Shown: positions 52,925-62,530, counted from the first letter of the stretch. The stretch is 64,000 bases of DNA from Sphingomonas alba (GCF_023516555.1 NZ_JAMGBD010000001.1:1-64000); one strand, 5' to 3'. Numbers and translations: made by a program. Notes: generated from the sequence alone by a model not told the origin.

Positions 52925-54103
52925 GTGATTGCGCGCGTCCTCGTCATAGCCGGGTCGGACAGCGGCGGCGGCGCGGGAATCCAGGCCGATATCAAGACCA
53001 TAACGATGCTTGGTGGCCATGCGATGACGGCCATCACGGCGATTACCGCGCAGAACACGCAGGGCGTCAGCGGCGTCCACCCCGTGCCAGCCGAGATGGT
53101 CCTCGCTCAAATTGACGCCGTCACGGCCGACATTGGCATCGATGCGGTGAAGATCGGTATGATCGGCAGCGCCTTTGCCGCCGAGGTCATCGCCGAGCGG
53201 CTCAAACAGTTCGAGAATGTACCGATCGTCTTCGACCCGGTCATGGTCGCTACCAGCGGTGCATCGCTGGCGGACGAAGCTACCATCGCTGCTTTCGGCA
53301 AGCTGATGGACATTGCGACAATCGCCACGCCTAACCTGCCGGAACTGCGTAGCCTCACGGGCGAGGATGACCCGGTTTCAGGCGCTTTGAACCTTGTCGG
53401 CAAGCATGGTTGCTCCGTCCTCATCAAAGGCGGGCATGAGGAGGGCGACGCGCTCGCAGATGTCCTTATCGAAACCGACAATATCACGACCTGGCAGGGC
53501 CAGCGGATCGATACGACGTCAACGCACGGCACCGGCTGCACGCTGGCCAGTGCCATTGCTGTCTATCTCGCCAACGGCGCGAGATTGACCGATGCGGTGG
53601 CCAACGCCCGCGAATTCGTGCGTGTCGCGCTTTATGCGGCGCCGGGGCTTGGCGAGGGCGCGGGGCCGTTGGGCCAGGGCGATGTCCGCCTCGACGTTGG
53701 CCCTCCAGGCGCGCCGCGGCTCAACCAGGTCACGGTCACGGTCAACGACTATGCCAAGTCTGTGCAGTTCTACCGCGCGCTCGGCATTCGACAGATCGTC
53801 GATAGCCCCGAGAACGGCTACGCTCGCTTCGAGACCGGCGGTGGCGCAACCCTGTCGATACAGGCGGATCCCGAAGAGACGATCGCTGCGACGACCGCTG
53901 TCTATCTCGAATGTGCCGACCTTGACGCTTTGGTCGACAAGCTGGCGCGGCTCGGCATTGCCTTCGAGCATGGCCCGCGCAACCAGCCCTGGATGTGGCG
54001 CGAGGCGCGGCTGCGCGACCCGTCGGGCAACACCATCTTCCTCTACAAGGCCGGCGAAGCCCGCCGCTTCCCGCCTTGGCGGATGGACGACAAGGGCCTA
54101 TAA
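52925..54103 (+). CDS. thiD: ThiD hydroxymethylpyrimidine kinase fused to a VOC/glyoxalase-like domain
   Basis: A 392-residue fusion. Residues about 1-255 are HMP/HMP-P kinase of thiamine synthesis: VLVIAGSDSGGGAGIQADIKT, FDPVMVATSGASL, and the anionic hole STHGTGCTLASA. Residues about 268-385 are a VOC domain: NQVTVTVNDYAKSVQFYRALG, later WREARLRDPSGNTIFLY. The reading frame is continuous with no internal start that looks native, so it appears to be a real fusion. I start at GTG 52925, preceded by GGAG; TTG 52868 would add 19 polar residues. The VOC ligand is unknown. Confidence 0.88.
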   Translation: MIARVLVIAGSDSGGGAGIQADIKTITMLGGHAMTAITAITAQNTQGVSGVHPVPAEMVLAQIDAVTADIGIDAVKIGMIGSAFAAEVIAERLKQFENVPIVFDPVMVATSGASLADEATIAAFGKLMDIATIATPNLPELRSLTGEDDPVSGALNLVGKHGCSVLIKGGHEEGDALADVLIETDNITTWQGQRIDTTSTHGTGCTLASAIAVYLANGARLTDAVANAREFVRVALYAAPGLGEGAGPLGQGDVRLDVGPPGAPRLNQVTVTVNDYAKSVQFYRALGIRQIVDSPENGYARFETGGGATLSIQADPEETIAATTAVYLECADLDALVDKLARLGIAFEHGPRNQPWMWREARLRDPSGNTIFLYKAGEARRFPPWRMDDKGL

Positions 54104-54165
54104 TCCACAAAAATTTCAGTGACCTGCTGGCGGCGGCGCAAATCGCGGCCTAGCCTTGCCGGTTC

Positions 54166-54825
54166 ATGGCTCGTCCCTGCTTCAAGCTCGAACGCGACTT
54201 CCCGATGCCGCTGGCCGGCGTCGATGAAGCAGGTTGCGCGCCATTGGCTGGCCCGGTCGTCGCCGCCGCCGTCATCCTCGACCGCGAGAAATTCCCGCGC
54301 GGCATAGATGACAGCAAGAAGCTGGACCTTGAAACCCGCGAAGCCATTTTCGGTCGCTTGCAGAAAGTCGCGATCATCGGCGTCGGCATTTGCAGCCCGC
54401 AGGAGATCGACCAGCTCAACATTTACTGGGCACGGATGTTGGCCATGACTCGCGCCGTTGCGGCCTTGCCCCAGGAGCCAGTGTTTGTGCTCGTCGACGG
54501 CAACGCCACGCCGCGCTGGGAGCGGCCATCGAAGGCCATCGTCGCCGGCGATGCGAAGTGCCGCTCGATCGCCGCCGCCTCAATCGTCGCCAAAGTTACC
54601 CGCGACCGCATCATGGCGGACTATGCTCGCGAATATCCCGGCTACGGCTGGGAAAGGAACCGCGGCTACCCAACGCCGGAGCATATCCGCGCCCTGGACG
54701 CGCTCGGACTAACCCCCATCCACCGCCGGACCTTCTCCAAAGTCCGCGACAAGCTCGAGGCCACTGTGCCTCTTCCGCTAGAAATGCCGGGGGCGAGTCT
54801 TTCGAGTCACACCGCTATTAGTTGA
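54166..54825 (+). CDS. rnhB: Ribonuclease HII with altered GRG motif
   Basis: A 219-residue RNase HII, which removes ribonucleotides from DNA. The catalytic Asp-Glu is present in GVDEAGCAPLAGPV (about residues 18-31), the second Asp in VLVDGNATP, and the third in VAGDAKCRSIAAASIVAKVTRD. The first motif usually reads DEAGRGPLAG; here Arg-Gly is replaced by Cys-Ala, which affects the GRG loop that reads the ribonucleotide junction. The C-terminal tail is Ser-rich. The ccrM gene follows after a GANTC-dense gap. Confidence 0.92.
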   Translation: MARPCFKLERDFPMPLAGVDEAGCAPLAGPVVAAAVILDREKFPRGIDDSKKLDLETREAIFGRLQKVAIIGVGICSPQEIDQLNIYWARMLAMTRAVAALPQEPVFVLVDGNATPRWERPSKAIVAGDAKCRSIAAASIVAKVTRDRIMADYAREYPGYGWERNRGYPTPEHIRALDALGLTPIHRRTFSKVRDKLEATVPLPLEMPGASLSSHTAIS

Positions 54826-54946
54826 GTCTATCGGACCCCGCGGGACTCAACATCTTGTGGTCGCGAATCTTCGGACTCCTTTCGTTCGCACCGCCTCGAA
54901 TCCGGCGTTAACCTCTCTTCGCTTGACCGCGACTCCGGCCTGACTC
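54795..54946. promoter_or_regulatory. Cluster of nine GANTC sites upstream of ccrM
   Basis: GANTC occurs at 54795, 54804, 54824, 54844, 54865, 54874, 54898, 54931 and 54942 (first base of each), from the end of rnhB to 28 bp before the ccrM start. GANTC is the CcrM target, so this is a likely methylation-controlled regulatory region (GcrA-type or hemimethylation sensing). Confidence 0.8.
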
Positions 54947-54958
54947 ACCCTTTCATGA

Positions 54959-56113
<1,155 letters not shown>

Positions 56114-56156
56114 GGCTTGCGCCGGACTGTTTCGGCGTGGTGATATCGCCGCTGTG

Positions 56157-57014
56157 ATGCGCCGCCTGGCCCTCGTTGCTTTTGCCTGCCTTGCGCTTGG
56201 CCATGCCTCCGCGCAGGTGTTGCAACCGGCCGCCGACGATCCACGCTTGAATGCGGCGCTTGCGGCCCTGAAGCCGCAAAGGCCGGGCGCGGTCGATGCC
56301 TATGTGATCGTTGCCGCGCTCGACACGGATCCGGTCTTCAATCGCGAGGCAAGGGAGGCCGGCCGGGTTCTGGCTGAGCGTTTTGGTGCCGAAGGCCGCG
56401 TGATTACGCTCGCCGAAGACGAAGGCGACGACCGTGCCGCCGCAGCCGGAACTCCCGCGGACCTCGCCGCAGCGCTGGCGCGGGCCGGAGCCTTGATGGA
56501 CAGGAATGAGGACGTGCTGGTGCTCTACACCACTAGCCACGGTTCGCCTCATTCGGGGCTCAGCTACGACAATGGCGCCCGCGGCAGCGGCATCGTCAAG
56601 CCTCAGGACCTGACCGCAATGCTTGCGGGCAACGGCGCCCAGAACCGGCTGATCATCCTCCAGGCCTGCTTTTCGGGCCAGTTCGTGCCGGCTCTGGCAG
56701 GCCCCCGCTCCGTCGTTGTGACGGCCGCTTCGTCGATGAAATCTTCGTTCGGCTGTTCGGCCAGCAATGATTGGACTTTCTTCGGCCACGCCTTGATCAA
56801 TCAGGCGATGCGTACCCCCGACACCCTGGCTCGACAGATCCGTCGGGCCTTCGTGACGATCATCGGTTGGGAGCAGAAGCTCGGCATCGAATCGTCCAAT
56901 CCCCAGGTCAGCGTCGGTGCGGATACGGGGCCGTGGCTGGCCGCGCTTGACGCAGAGGCTCGCCCTGTGCCGCCAACGCCGGTCGGCAAGCCGCCTTCGG
57001 AACTCGGAAATTAG
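56157..57014 (+). CDS. C13 (legumain-type) family peptidase, secreted
   Basis: A 285-residue protein with a signal peptide (MRRLALVAFACLALGHASA, cleavage after Ala-Ser-Ala). The caspase-fold dyad is visible: His128 in YTTSHGSPHSG and Cys171 in IILQACFSGQF. The family (Peptidase_C13) includes legumain and GPI transamidase; bacterial members are poorly studied. ATG 56157 is used, with GTG 56154 just before it. It lies between ccrM and folP. Confidence 0.88.
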   Translation: MRRLALVAFACLALGHASAQVLQPAADDPRLNAALAALKPQRPGAVDAYVIVAALDTDPVFNREAREAGRVLAERFGAEGRVITLAEDEGDDRAAAAGTPADLAAALARAGALMDRNEDVLVLYTTSHGSPHSGLSYDNGARGSGIVKPQDLTAMLAGNGAQNRLIILQACFSGQFVPALAGPRSVVVTAASSMKSSFGCSASNDWTFFGHALINQAMRTPDTLARQIRRAFVTIIGWEQKLGIESSNPQVSVGADTGPWLAALDAEARPVPPTPVGKPPSELGN

Positions 57015-57021
57015 GACCTCG

Positions 57022-58092
57022 ATGCGCAAACTCATTCGCCCTACCGGCTTCGTCGATTCGCCGTTCGGGCATGACGGCAAAGTAGCGCGCCTTGCCTGTG
57101 GCCTCACCTGGTTCGCCTCGGTCGAGTTGCTGACCGTCGAGGATGGGAGGCGTACCTCGACCGAGTTGCTTGCCGTCGAAGGTCTCGAATCCCGCTTTGA
57201 CGACGATCTTGGCGCGCAATGGCAAGCGCTGACGGCCACGCGCCCCCCGATGCAGCTTGGCGAGCGGACCGTTCGCCTCGATCAGCCGCAAGTCATGGGC
57301 ATCGTTAACGTGACCCCGGACAGCTTTTCCGATGGCGGCCAGTTCGGCGATGCGGTGTCAGCCGCGGACGCGGGAGCCCGCATGTCTTCGGCGGGCGCTG
57401 CGATCATCGATGTCGGCGGCGAATCCACCCGCCCGGGCGCCTCTCTCGTCTGGGAAGGCGATGAAGCCGAGCGCGTGGTTCCCGTCATCCGCCAGCTTGC
57501 CGGCGGCGGCTGCGCGGTATCGGTCGACACACGCAAGGCGGCGGTAATCGAAGCGGCGCTTGGGGCAGGGGCGAGGATGGTCAACGACGTGTCGGCGCTG
57601 ACCTTTGACCAGCGCTCGGCGGAGGCCGTCGCCGCTTCGGGTGTGCCGGTGGTGCTGATGCATCATCAGGGCGATCCGCAGACGATGCAGGACAACCCTC
57701 GCTACGGGGACGTGCTGATTGAGGTCTACGAGTGGTTGGAAGGCCGCATTGCCGCCGCCGAGGAGGCCGGGATTTCCCGTGACAAGATTCTCATCGATCC
57801 CGGCTTTGGCTTCGGCAAATCGGTCGCGCACAACCTTGAGCTCATGAATGGCCTCGCACTGCTGCATTCACTGGGATGCCCGATCGTCCTCGGCGCCAGC
57901 CGCAAACGTACCATCGGCGCCCTGTCCAACGAAGCGCCCTCAGGTCAACGCCTGGCCGGCTCACTGGCCTTTGCGCTGAAGGCTGTGGAGCAGGGCGCGC
58001 AGATTGTCCGCGTCCACGATGTCCCCGAAACCGTCCAGGCCCTCAAGGTTTGGCGGGGCCTCCGCGACCAGGCTTTGACGCCTCGGGCTTGA
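57022..58092 (+). CDS. folP: Dihydropteroate synthase with N-terminal extension
   Basis: A 356-residue enzyme joining pterin pyrophosphate to p-aminobenzoate in folate synthesis. The core begins near residue 90 with QVMGIVNVTPDSFSDGG, then IDVGGESTRPGA, VSVDTRKAAV, DVSAL, DPGFGFGKSVAHNLELM and ASRKRTIG. About 80 residues precede it (GLTWFASVELLTVEDGRRT and so on) that are absent from typical 270-280-residue enzymes, but similar leaders occur in sphingomonads. It runs 50 bp into the convergent glycosidase-like gene. Confidence 0.94.
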   Translation: MRKLIRPTGFVDSPFGHDGKVARLACGLTWFASVELLTVEDGRRTSTELLAVEGLESRFDDDLGAQWQALTATRPPMQLGERTVRLDQPQVMGIVNVTPDSFSDGGQFGDAVSAADAGARMSSAGAAIIDVGGESTRPGASLVWEGDEAERVVPVIRQLAGGGCAVSVDTRKAAVIEAALGAGARMVNDVSALTFDQRSAEAVAASGVPVVLMHHQGDPQTMQDNPRYGDVLIEVYEWLEGRIAAAEEAGISRDKILIDPGFGFGKSVAHNLELMNGLALLHSLGCPIVLGASRKRTIGALSNEAPSGQRLAGSLAFALKAVEQGAQIVRVHDVPETVQALKVWRGLRDQALTPRA

Positions 58093-58816
58093 AGGCAACT
58101 ACGATAGGCCCAAGTTCCGAATGGCTGTCCTGCCGGCCATTCGCCGGATCCCACAGCGAACTGACCGACCCATCAAAATAGAGCGCGTCCGGCGTCTTCA
58201 ATTCGTCGCGAAAGAATCGCGCGAATTTGCCGAGTGACACGGCGCTCTTTGAAATGACGAAAACGGCCTTCCCATCGCGAACCCCGACGCCATTGCGGAT
58301 CAGCCGCGACTGTCCGTCCGCCTGCAGCTTGGGGTGCAGCTTGCCCTGGATGACCAGCATGGGGCCTGATTGAGTCATCAGGTGAGGCGCGCAACGGAAG
58401 GCGGGAATCGCGTCACTCGGAGAGATCATCGCCCCGCCGCCACATCCGACGATGAAGACTCCATTCGGTTTCAGGTGAAAATTGCCTGGGCCATCCCTCA
58501 GGTTGAGCTTGTGCAGTTCCCGGCCGTCCGCAACCGCATAACCGATTGGTCGTCCCTGCTCGTCGAACATCCCCGCGTTCATTGCAAAGGCGACGCGGGT
58601 CGGGTCCACCTTGCGCATTAGGTCTGAAAAGCTGCGGGCCGGAACCTCGTTCTTCCCGGCTGCGAACAGCTTCACCTCGCCGCCCTTGTTGTCGCAAACC
58701 GTGAAATGCGATGTTTCGAACACCTGCTCATGGCAGAAGGATTGTGGCGCCTTGTCTGGCTTCGCCTGCGCGCAATCTGCCGTGAATAAGAATAAAGGAA
58801 GCAACCAGATACGCAT
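58043..58816 (-). CDS. Phosphodiester glycosidase family protein (NAGPA/DUF2233), secreted
   Basis: A 257-residue protein with a signal peptide (MRIWLLPLFLFTADCAQA). The core matches the NAGPA fold: VAFAMNAGMFDEQGRPIGYAV, NGVFIVG, TQSGPMLVIQGKLHP, LIRNGVGVRDGKAVFVIS and ALYFDGSVSSLWDP. Relatives remove covering N-acetylglucosamine phosphodiesters; many bacterial members act on wall or exopolysaccharide. It is the last of three minus-strand genes (NtrC-like regulator, hypothetical, this), and overlaps folP tail to tail by 50 bp. Confidence 0.88.
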   Translation of the reverse strand: MRIWLLPLFLFTADCAQAKPDKAPQSFCHEQVFETSHFTVCDNKGGEVKLFAAGKNEVPARSFSDLMRKVDPTRVAFAMNAGMFDEQGRPIGYAVADGRELHKLNLRDGPGNFHLKPNGVFIVGCGGGAMISPSDAIPAFRCAPHLMTQSGPMLVIQGKLHPKLQADGQSRLIRNGVGVRDGKAVFVISKSAVSLGKFARFFRDELKTPDALYFDGSVSSLWDPANGRQDSHSELGPIVVAFKPEASKPGRGGPAKP

Positions 58817-58841
58817 GCGGGCAGGCTAGGGCTTTTGCTGG

Positions 58842-59609
58842 TCAGACACCACGCTCAGCAGCCTTACGGTCGGCACGCCGCTTCCGCATACCACGGCGCC
58901 AATCGTCCTCAAGTTCCGGGTGGCGGTCGAGAAACTCGTTGTGAAGCCGGTCCCGTATCTCGAAATATTCGGGACGGATGAGCGTGATTTGCGCTGGCGC
59001 GCCAATCGCCGAAGCGAGCAATTGGGCCGCAATCTCCGCTGCCTCTGGATCGAATAAAGGACGCTCACCCGGCCTTCGCTGGTACTTCAGTTCCTGCTCC
59101 ATCCGTGCTTCTTGATGCCCGCTATCATGGCCCGCCGTCGGGAGGCTCCAGGTTGTGCCGTCGGGCAAGTTTAGCTGAAGTCCCCCGCATCCGTCACGAT
59201 CCCAACGCCCTTCGAGGGCTGCCCCGAGACTAGGGCTGCGAAACCGCCATCCGCCTCGCGACCGCGGTCCAGGTGGCTCACGGATGGCGTCTGGGAGTGG
59301 CTCGGCCGGGCCGATTGTGACCTTGCCCAACTCACGCAAGAGCCGGCCGCCCGGCCCATCGTGGGAGAAATAGTCGCGGACGGCCTGGTCACGAGCTCGC
59401 GACAATTCCTGATCGCGCAGAGTCTCCTCGCGACGCTTGGCCTGCTTCTCCATTTCCCTGCGCAGGCGTTCCCGCCCTTCAGGCGAGTTCTGCATTCTTG
59501 CGGCGAGGGGAAGGAGCGCGACGCTGGCGAGCGCCATGCCCGCAGTGACGATTGGATTGCCGAAGAAGCGCCTTAGCCCCTCGAAGACTTCATCGTTACG
59601 CTCGGACAT
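58842..59609 (-). CDS. Hypothetical membrane-anchored protein
   Basis: A 255-residue protein of no family I recognise. One hydrophobic segment (about residues 18-37, NPIVTAGMALASVALLPLAA) is followed by a highly charged, Arg/Glu-rich stretch (about 42-70, probably helical or coiled coil) and a C-terminal region with GRWDRDGCGGLQLNLPDGTTW and a basic tail (RRGMRKRRADRKAAERG). It lies 12 bp after the NtrC-like regulator gene and 25 bp before the glycosidase-like gene, so all three are probably co-transcribed. Confidence 0.65.
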   Translation of the reverse strand: MSERNDEVFEGLRRFFGNPIVTAGMALASVALLPLAARMQNSPEGRERLRREMEKQAKRREETLRDQELSRARDQAVRDYFSHDGPGGRLLRELGKVTIGPAEPLPDAIREPPGPRSRGGWRFRSPSLGAALEGRWDRDGCGGLQLNLPDGTTWSLPTAGHDSGHQEARMEQELKYQRRPGERPLFDPEAAEIAAQLLASAIGAPAQITLIRPEYFEIRDRLHNEFLDRHPELEDDWRRGMRKRRADRKAAERGV

Positions 59610-59621
59610 GCTTTGCGAGGT

Positions 59622-61055
59622 CTATGCGGCAGTGTCGATGCCGAGTTCGCCCAGTTTGCGGTAAAGTGTCGAGCGCCCAATGCCGAGGCGACGCGCTACT
59701 TCCGTCATGCGCCCGCGATAATGGCCGATCGCGAGGCGAATGATGTCCGCTTCCAGCTCTTCGATCGACCGGATGTGACCGTCGGGGCGATAGAGCGTTA
59801 GTTGTGGGCCGCCCATGGCCGCGTCCGCGCTCGCCTTGGTGATGTCGGGCAAATGGTCGCTACGGCGGCCGCTGAAGCGCGACTGGATGGCGATGTGGGG
59901 GAAATGGTCGGCGGTCAGCGAGCTACCTTCGCACTGCAGTGCGGCCCGGAACAGGACGCCGGCCAGCTGGCGGACGTTGCCCGGCCAGCCGTAACGCATC
60001 AGCACGGCCAAAGCGTCATTGCCGATCGACAGCGGCTTCAGGCCGCGGTGCTCGGCGATCCGGCCAAGCAGGTGCCGGGCGAGGGTCGGGATGTCGCTGG
60101 CGCGGTCGCGGAGCGCTGGAATGACCACGCTTGTGGCGCCGATGCGCTCGGCCAGATTGCCGTCAAAACCGTCCGGGAGCGGCCGGCTGGAGGTTGCGAT
60201 GACCCGGACATCGACCGAGTTGGACCCGTTGCAGCCGACCGGACGCACTTCGCCGGTTGCTAGCACGCGATCGAGCCGCTGCTGGGTCTCGGGTGGCAGT
60301 TCGCCGATTTCGTCGAGCAGCAGGGTGCCCCCGTCCGCCTGGACGATGGCACCAACCTTTTCGGAGAATGCGCCCGGAAAGGCTCCGGCGACATGACCGA
60401 ACAAAGTGCTGTCGATGATGTTCGCAGCAACCGCCTTGCAGTCGACCTGGATCATCGGGCCCTTGGCGCGCAGCGAGGCCGCGTGGATGGCACGAGCAAA
60501 GGTCTCTTTGCCGGTTCCTGGCTCACCGATAATCAGGATCGGCAGGCGGTTGCGGGCCGCCTTGGCGGCTACGGCCAGGGCTGCGCGGAAATCAGGAGCG
60601 GCGCCAACCAGCTCTTCAAGCGCCAGGTCCGGCGCTAGTTTCTCTGACAAAGGAGCTAGCTCACCAGACGCGCGACGGCGGTCGCGGTGAGCGCTCAAAG
60701 CCTCGAGCAGGCGCTCCGGAGCGACCGGCTTGGCCAGGAAATCGCTGGCGCCGGCGCGCATCGCATCGACCGCAAGGTCGATCGAACCGCCATCCGCCAA
60801 GACGATGACCGGAAGGTCGGGGCGAACCTTGCGCATGGCGGCGATCAGGCCGGGTCCGCTCTCGCTATCCCAACTGGACAGGAGGGACGCGCGCACTTCG
60901 CGGCCGTGGGGTCCTTGCAGCAGGCCTGCGGCGGTTTCCGGATCGGCAGCGCTGACGACGCTCCAGCCGGCGCGCGACGCCGTCGCGGAGACGATGCGCC
61001 GCTCGCCGGGATCGGCGTCGACCAATAGCAATGAGCGTAGGACTTCTTCGCGCAT
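59622..61055 (-). CDS. NtrC-like AAA+ regulator with degenerate receiver and GAFPGA instead of GAFTGA
   Basis: A 477-residue protein. Residues 1-115 are a receiver fold with Asp13/Asp15 and Lys109 but no canonical phosphoacceptor Asp (region RASLLSSWDSES). The AAA+ domain has Walker A GEPGTGKE (177-184), Walker B TLLLDEIGEL (248-249 acidic) and the R-finger region, and a Fis-type HTH ends it (RMTEVARRLGIGRSTLYRKL). The sigma-54 contact loop reads GAFPGA (224-229), with Pro for the usual Thr. It may not activate sigma-54 normally, or may act on sigma-70 promoters. It diverges from the aa3 subunit gene. Confidence 0.92.
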   Translation of the reverse strand: MREEVLRSLLLVDADPGERRIVSATASRAGWSVVSAADPETAAGLLQGPHGREVRASLLSSWDSESGPGLIAAMRKVRPDLPVIVLADGGSIDLAVDAMRAGASDFLAKPVAPERLLEALSAHRDRRRASGELAPLSEKLAPDLALEELVGAAPDFRAALAVAAKAARNRLPILIIGEPGTGKETFARAIHAASLRAKGPMIQVDCKAVAANIIDSTLFGHVAGAFPGAFSEKVGAIVQADGGTLLLDEIGELPPETQQRLDRVLATGEVRPVGCNGSNSVDVRVIATSSRPLPDGFDGNLAERIGATSVVIPALRDRASDIPTLARHLLGRIAEHRGLKPLSIGNDALAVLMRYGWPGNVRQLAGVLFRAALQCEGSSLTADHFPHIAIQSRFSGRRSDHLPDITKASADAAMGGPQLTLYRPDGHIRSIEELEADIIRLAIGHYRGRMTEVARRLGIGRSTLYRKLGELGIDTAA

Positions 61056-61183
61056 GTGTGCCTCAGCTTGCCACGTGCGCGCGACAATAGACTCTCAACG
61101 GTAAAGGTCGGCTTAAAGGGCTTGGGACAATGCGGATCGGTTGGTAAGACCCTTGCCGAAACTCATCCTCTCAGGGGTCAAAT

Positions 61184-61333
61184 ATGGTCAATTTTCCAGA
61201 CGCTGAAGGCGGGCACGATTCCAACTTCCCGGTACACGTGCGCAATTACCTCGGCTTTATGAACCTCGTGAAGTGGACCATCGTCGTTGTCGCGATCATC
61301 GCGGCCGTCGTCATCTACGTCATCGCAAACTAG
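61184..61333 (+). CDS. aa3-type cytochrome c oxidase subunit IV (49 aa)
   Basis: A 49-residue protein of the bacterial aa3 subunit IV family. A soluble start (MVNFPDAEGGHDSNFPVHVRN) leads into the family Tyr-x-x-Phe pattern (YLGFMNLVKW) and one transmembrane helix (about residues 30-47). It has AGGGG six bases before ATG 61184. Subunit IV packs beside the oxidase core. It is followed 12 bp later by pntAA, an arrangement seen in related bacteria. Confidence 0.9.
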   Translation: MVNFPDAEGGHDSNFPVHVRNYLGFMNLVKWTIVVVAIIAAVVIYVIAN

Positions 61334-61345
61334 GCTGGAGCGGCC

Positions 61346-62455
61346 ATGAAGATCGCGGTCCTTAGAGAAGCGGACGGCGAAACCAGGGTCGCCGCCATTC
61401 CCGAGACGGTGAAGAAATTCATCGGCCTCGGAGCTCAAGTCGCCGTCGAATCCGGTGCCGGCGAAAAGGCCGGGATCAGCGATTCCGACTATAAGGACGC
61501 GGGCGCCAGCGTCGCCGGCCGAGCCGCGGCGCTGAAGGACGCCGGCATCATCCTCTGCATCGCCGGGCCGGATCCGGCGACTCTGAAAGGCGCGGCCAAG
61601 GGCGCCATGCTGGCGGGCGCGCTCGATCCAGCCCACCGCGCGGGCGACATTGCCGCCTACGCCAAGGCGGGGATTGAGCCGCTGGCGATGGAGAAAATGC
61701 CGCGGATCACGCGCGCGCAGTCGATGGACATCCTGTCCTCGCAGTCGAACCTTGCCGGTTACAAGGCCGTCGTCGATGCCGCCGCCGTTTATGGCCGGGC
61801 CTTGCCGATGATGATGACTGCGGCCGGGACGGTCAGCGCCGCCAAGGTCTTCGTCATGGGAGTCGGCGTGGCTGGCCTTCAGGCAATTGCAACCGCGCGC
61901 CGGCTCGGCGCCCAGGTGAGCGCCACCGACGTCCGTTCGGCGACGAAGGAGCAGATCCTTTCGCTCGGCGCCAAGCCGATCTTCGTCGAGGGTGTTGCCG
62001 GCATAGAAGGCGAAGGGCAGGGCGGTTACGCAAGCGAGACCAGCCCCGAATACCAAAAAGCGCAGGCTGAGCTGGTATCGGGTCACATCGCCAAGCAGGA
62101 TATCGTCATCACCACGGCATTGATCCCGGGGCGCCCTGCGCCGCGCCTGATCAGCGACGCGCAGCTGGCCTCCATGCGGCCGGGCAGCGTCATCGTCGAT
62201 TTGGCTGCTGAGGCAGGCGGGAATGTGGAAGGTACTAGCCCCGGAAAGACCGTCGTTCGCCACGGCGTCACCATCGTCGGCGCGGTCCAGCTGGCGCGCA
62301 CTTTGCCAGCGGATTCATCCGCGCTCTTCGCCCGCAACCTTTATAATTTCCTCAGCGCGTTCTGGGACAAAGAGGCGGGGAAGGTCGATCTTCCGGCCGA
62401 TGACGAAATCGGCAAGGCGCTCCGAGTCGCAGTGACTGAAGACGCAGTCGGCTAA
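61346..62455 (+). CDS. pntAA: NAD(P) transhydrogenase alpha subunit, NAD-binding part
   Basis: A 369-residue soluble domain I protein: the AlaDh_PNT N-terminal half (KIAVLREADGETRVAAIPETVKK, read in parts) and the C-terminal Rossmann half with AAGTVSAAKVFVMGVGVAGLQAIATARRLGA and the mobile loop region. It binds NAD(H) for the proton-pumping transhydrogenase. It contains no membrane part; the PntAB and PntB genes that normally follow are not in the window, because a minus-strand unit and an EAL gene come next. Confidence 0.94.
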   Translation: MKIAVLREADGETRVAAIPETVKKFIGLGAQVAVESGAGEKAGISDSDYKDAGASVAGRAAALKDAGIILCIAGPDPATLKGAAKGAMLAGALDPAHRAGDIAAYAKAGIEPLAMEKMPRITRAQSMDILSSQSNLAGYKAVVDAAAVYGRALPMMMTAAGTVSAAKVFVMGVGVAGLQAIATARRLGAQVSATDVRSATKEQILSLGAKPIFVEGVAGIEGEGQGGYASETSPEYQKAQAELVSGHIAKQDIVITTALIPGRPAPRLISDAQLASMRPGSVIVDLAAEAGGNVEGTSPGKTVVRHGVTIVGAVQLARTLPADSSALFARNLYNFLSAFWDKEAGKVDLPADDEIGKALRVAVTEDAVG

Positions 62456-62490
62456 GACTGCCTGACCAGGCGGCGGCGCCGCCCGCTTTA

Positions 62491-62530
62491 CCCCAAAAGA
62501 AAAGACCGGCCAGTCTTCCTGGGCCGGTCT
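62491..62530 (-). terminator. Rho-independent terminator of the microprotein gene
   Basis: Perfect 9-bp stem AGACCGGCC (62503-62511) and GGCCGGTCT (62522-62530) with a 10-nt loop. On the minus strand it is followed by TTTCTTTTGGGG, a good U tract. On the plus strand no T tract follows, so it serves the minus strand rather than pntAA. Confidence 0.88.

Noticed and set aside
61172-61183. GGGGTCAAAT before the aa3 subunit IV gene, identical to one arm of the ALDH7 hairpin
   Set aside because: Only a ten-base match without the partner arm; part of it is simply the AGGGG ribosome binding site. Not counted as a second repeat copy.
62470-62486. GGCGGC/GCCGCC palindrome after pntAA
   Set aside because: Self-complementary run without a loop or U tract; likely chance in GC-rich sequence.
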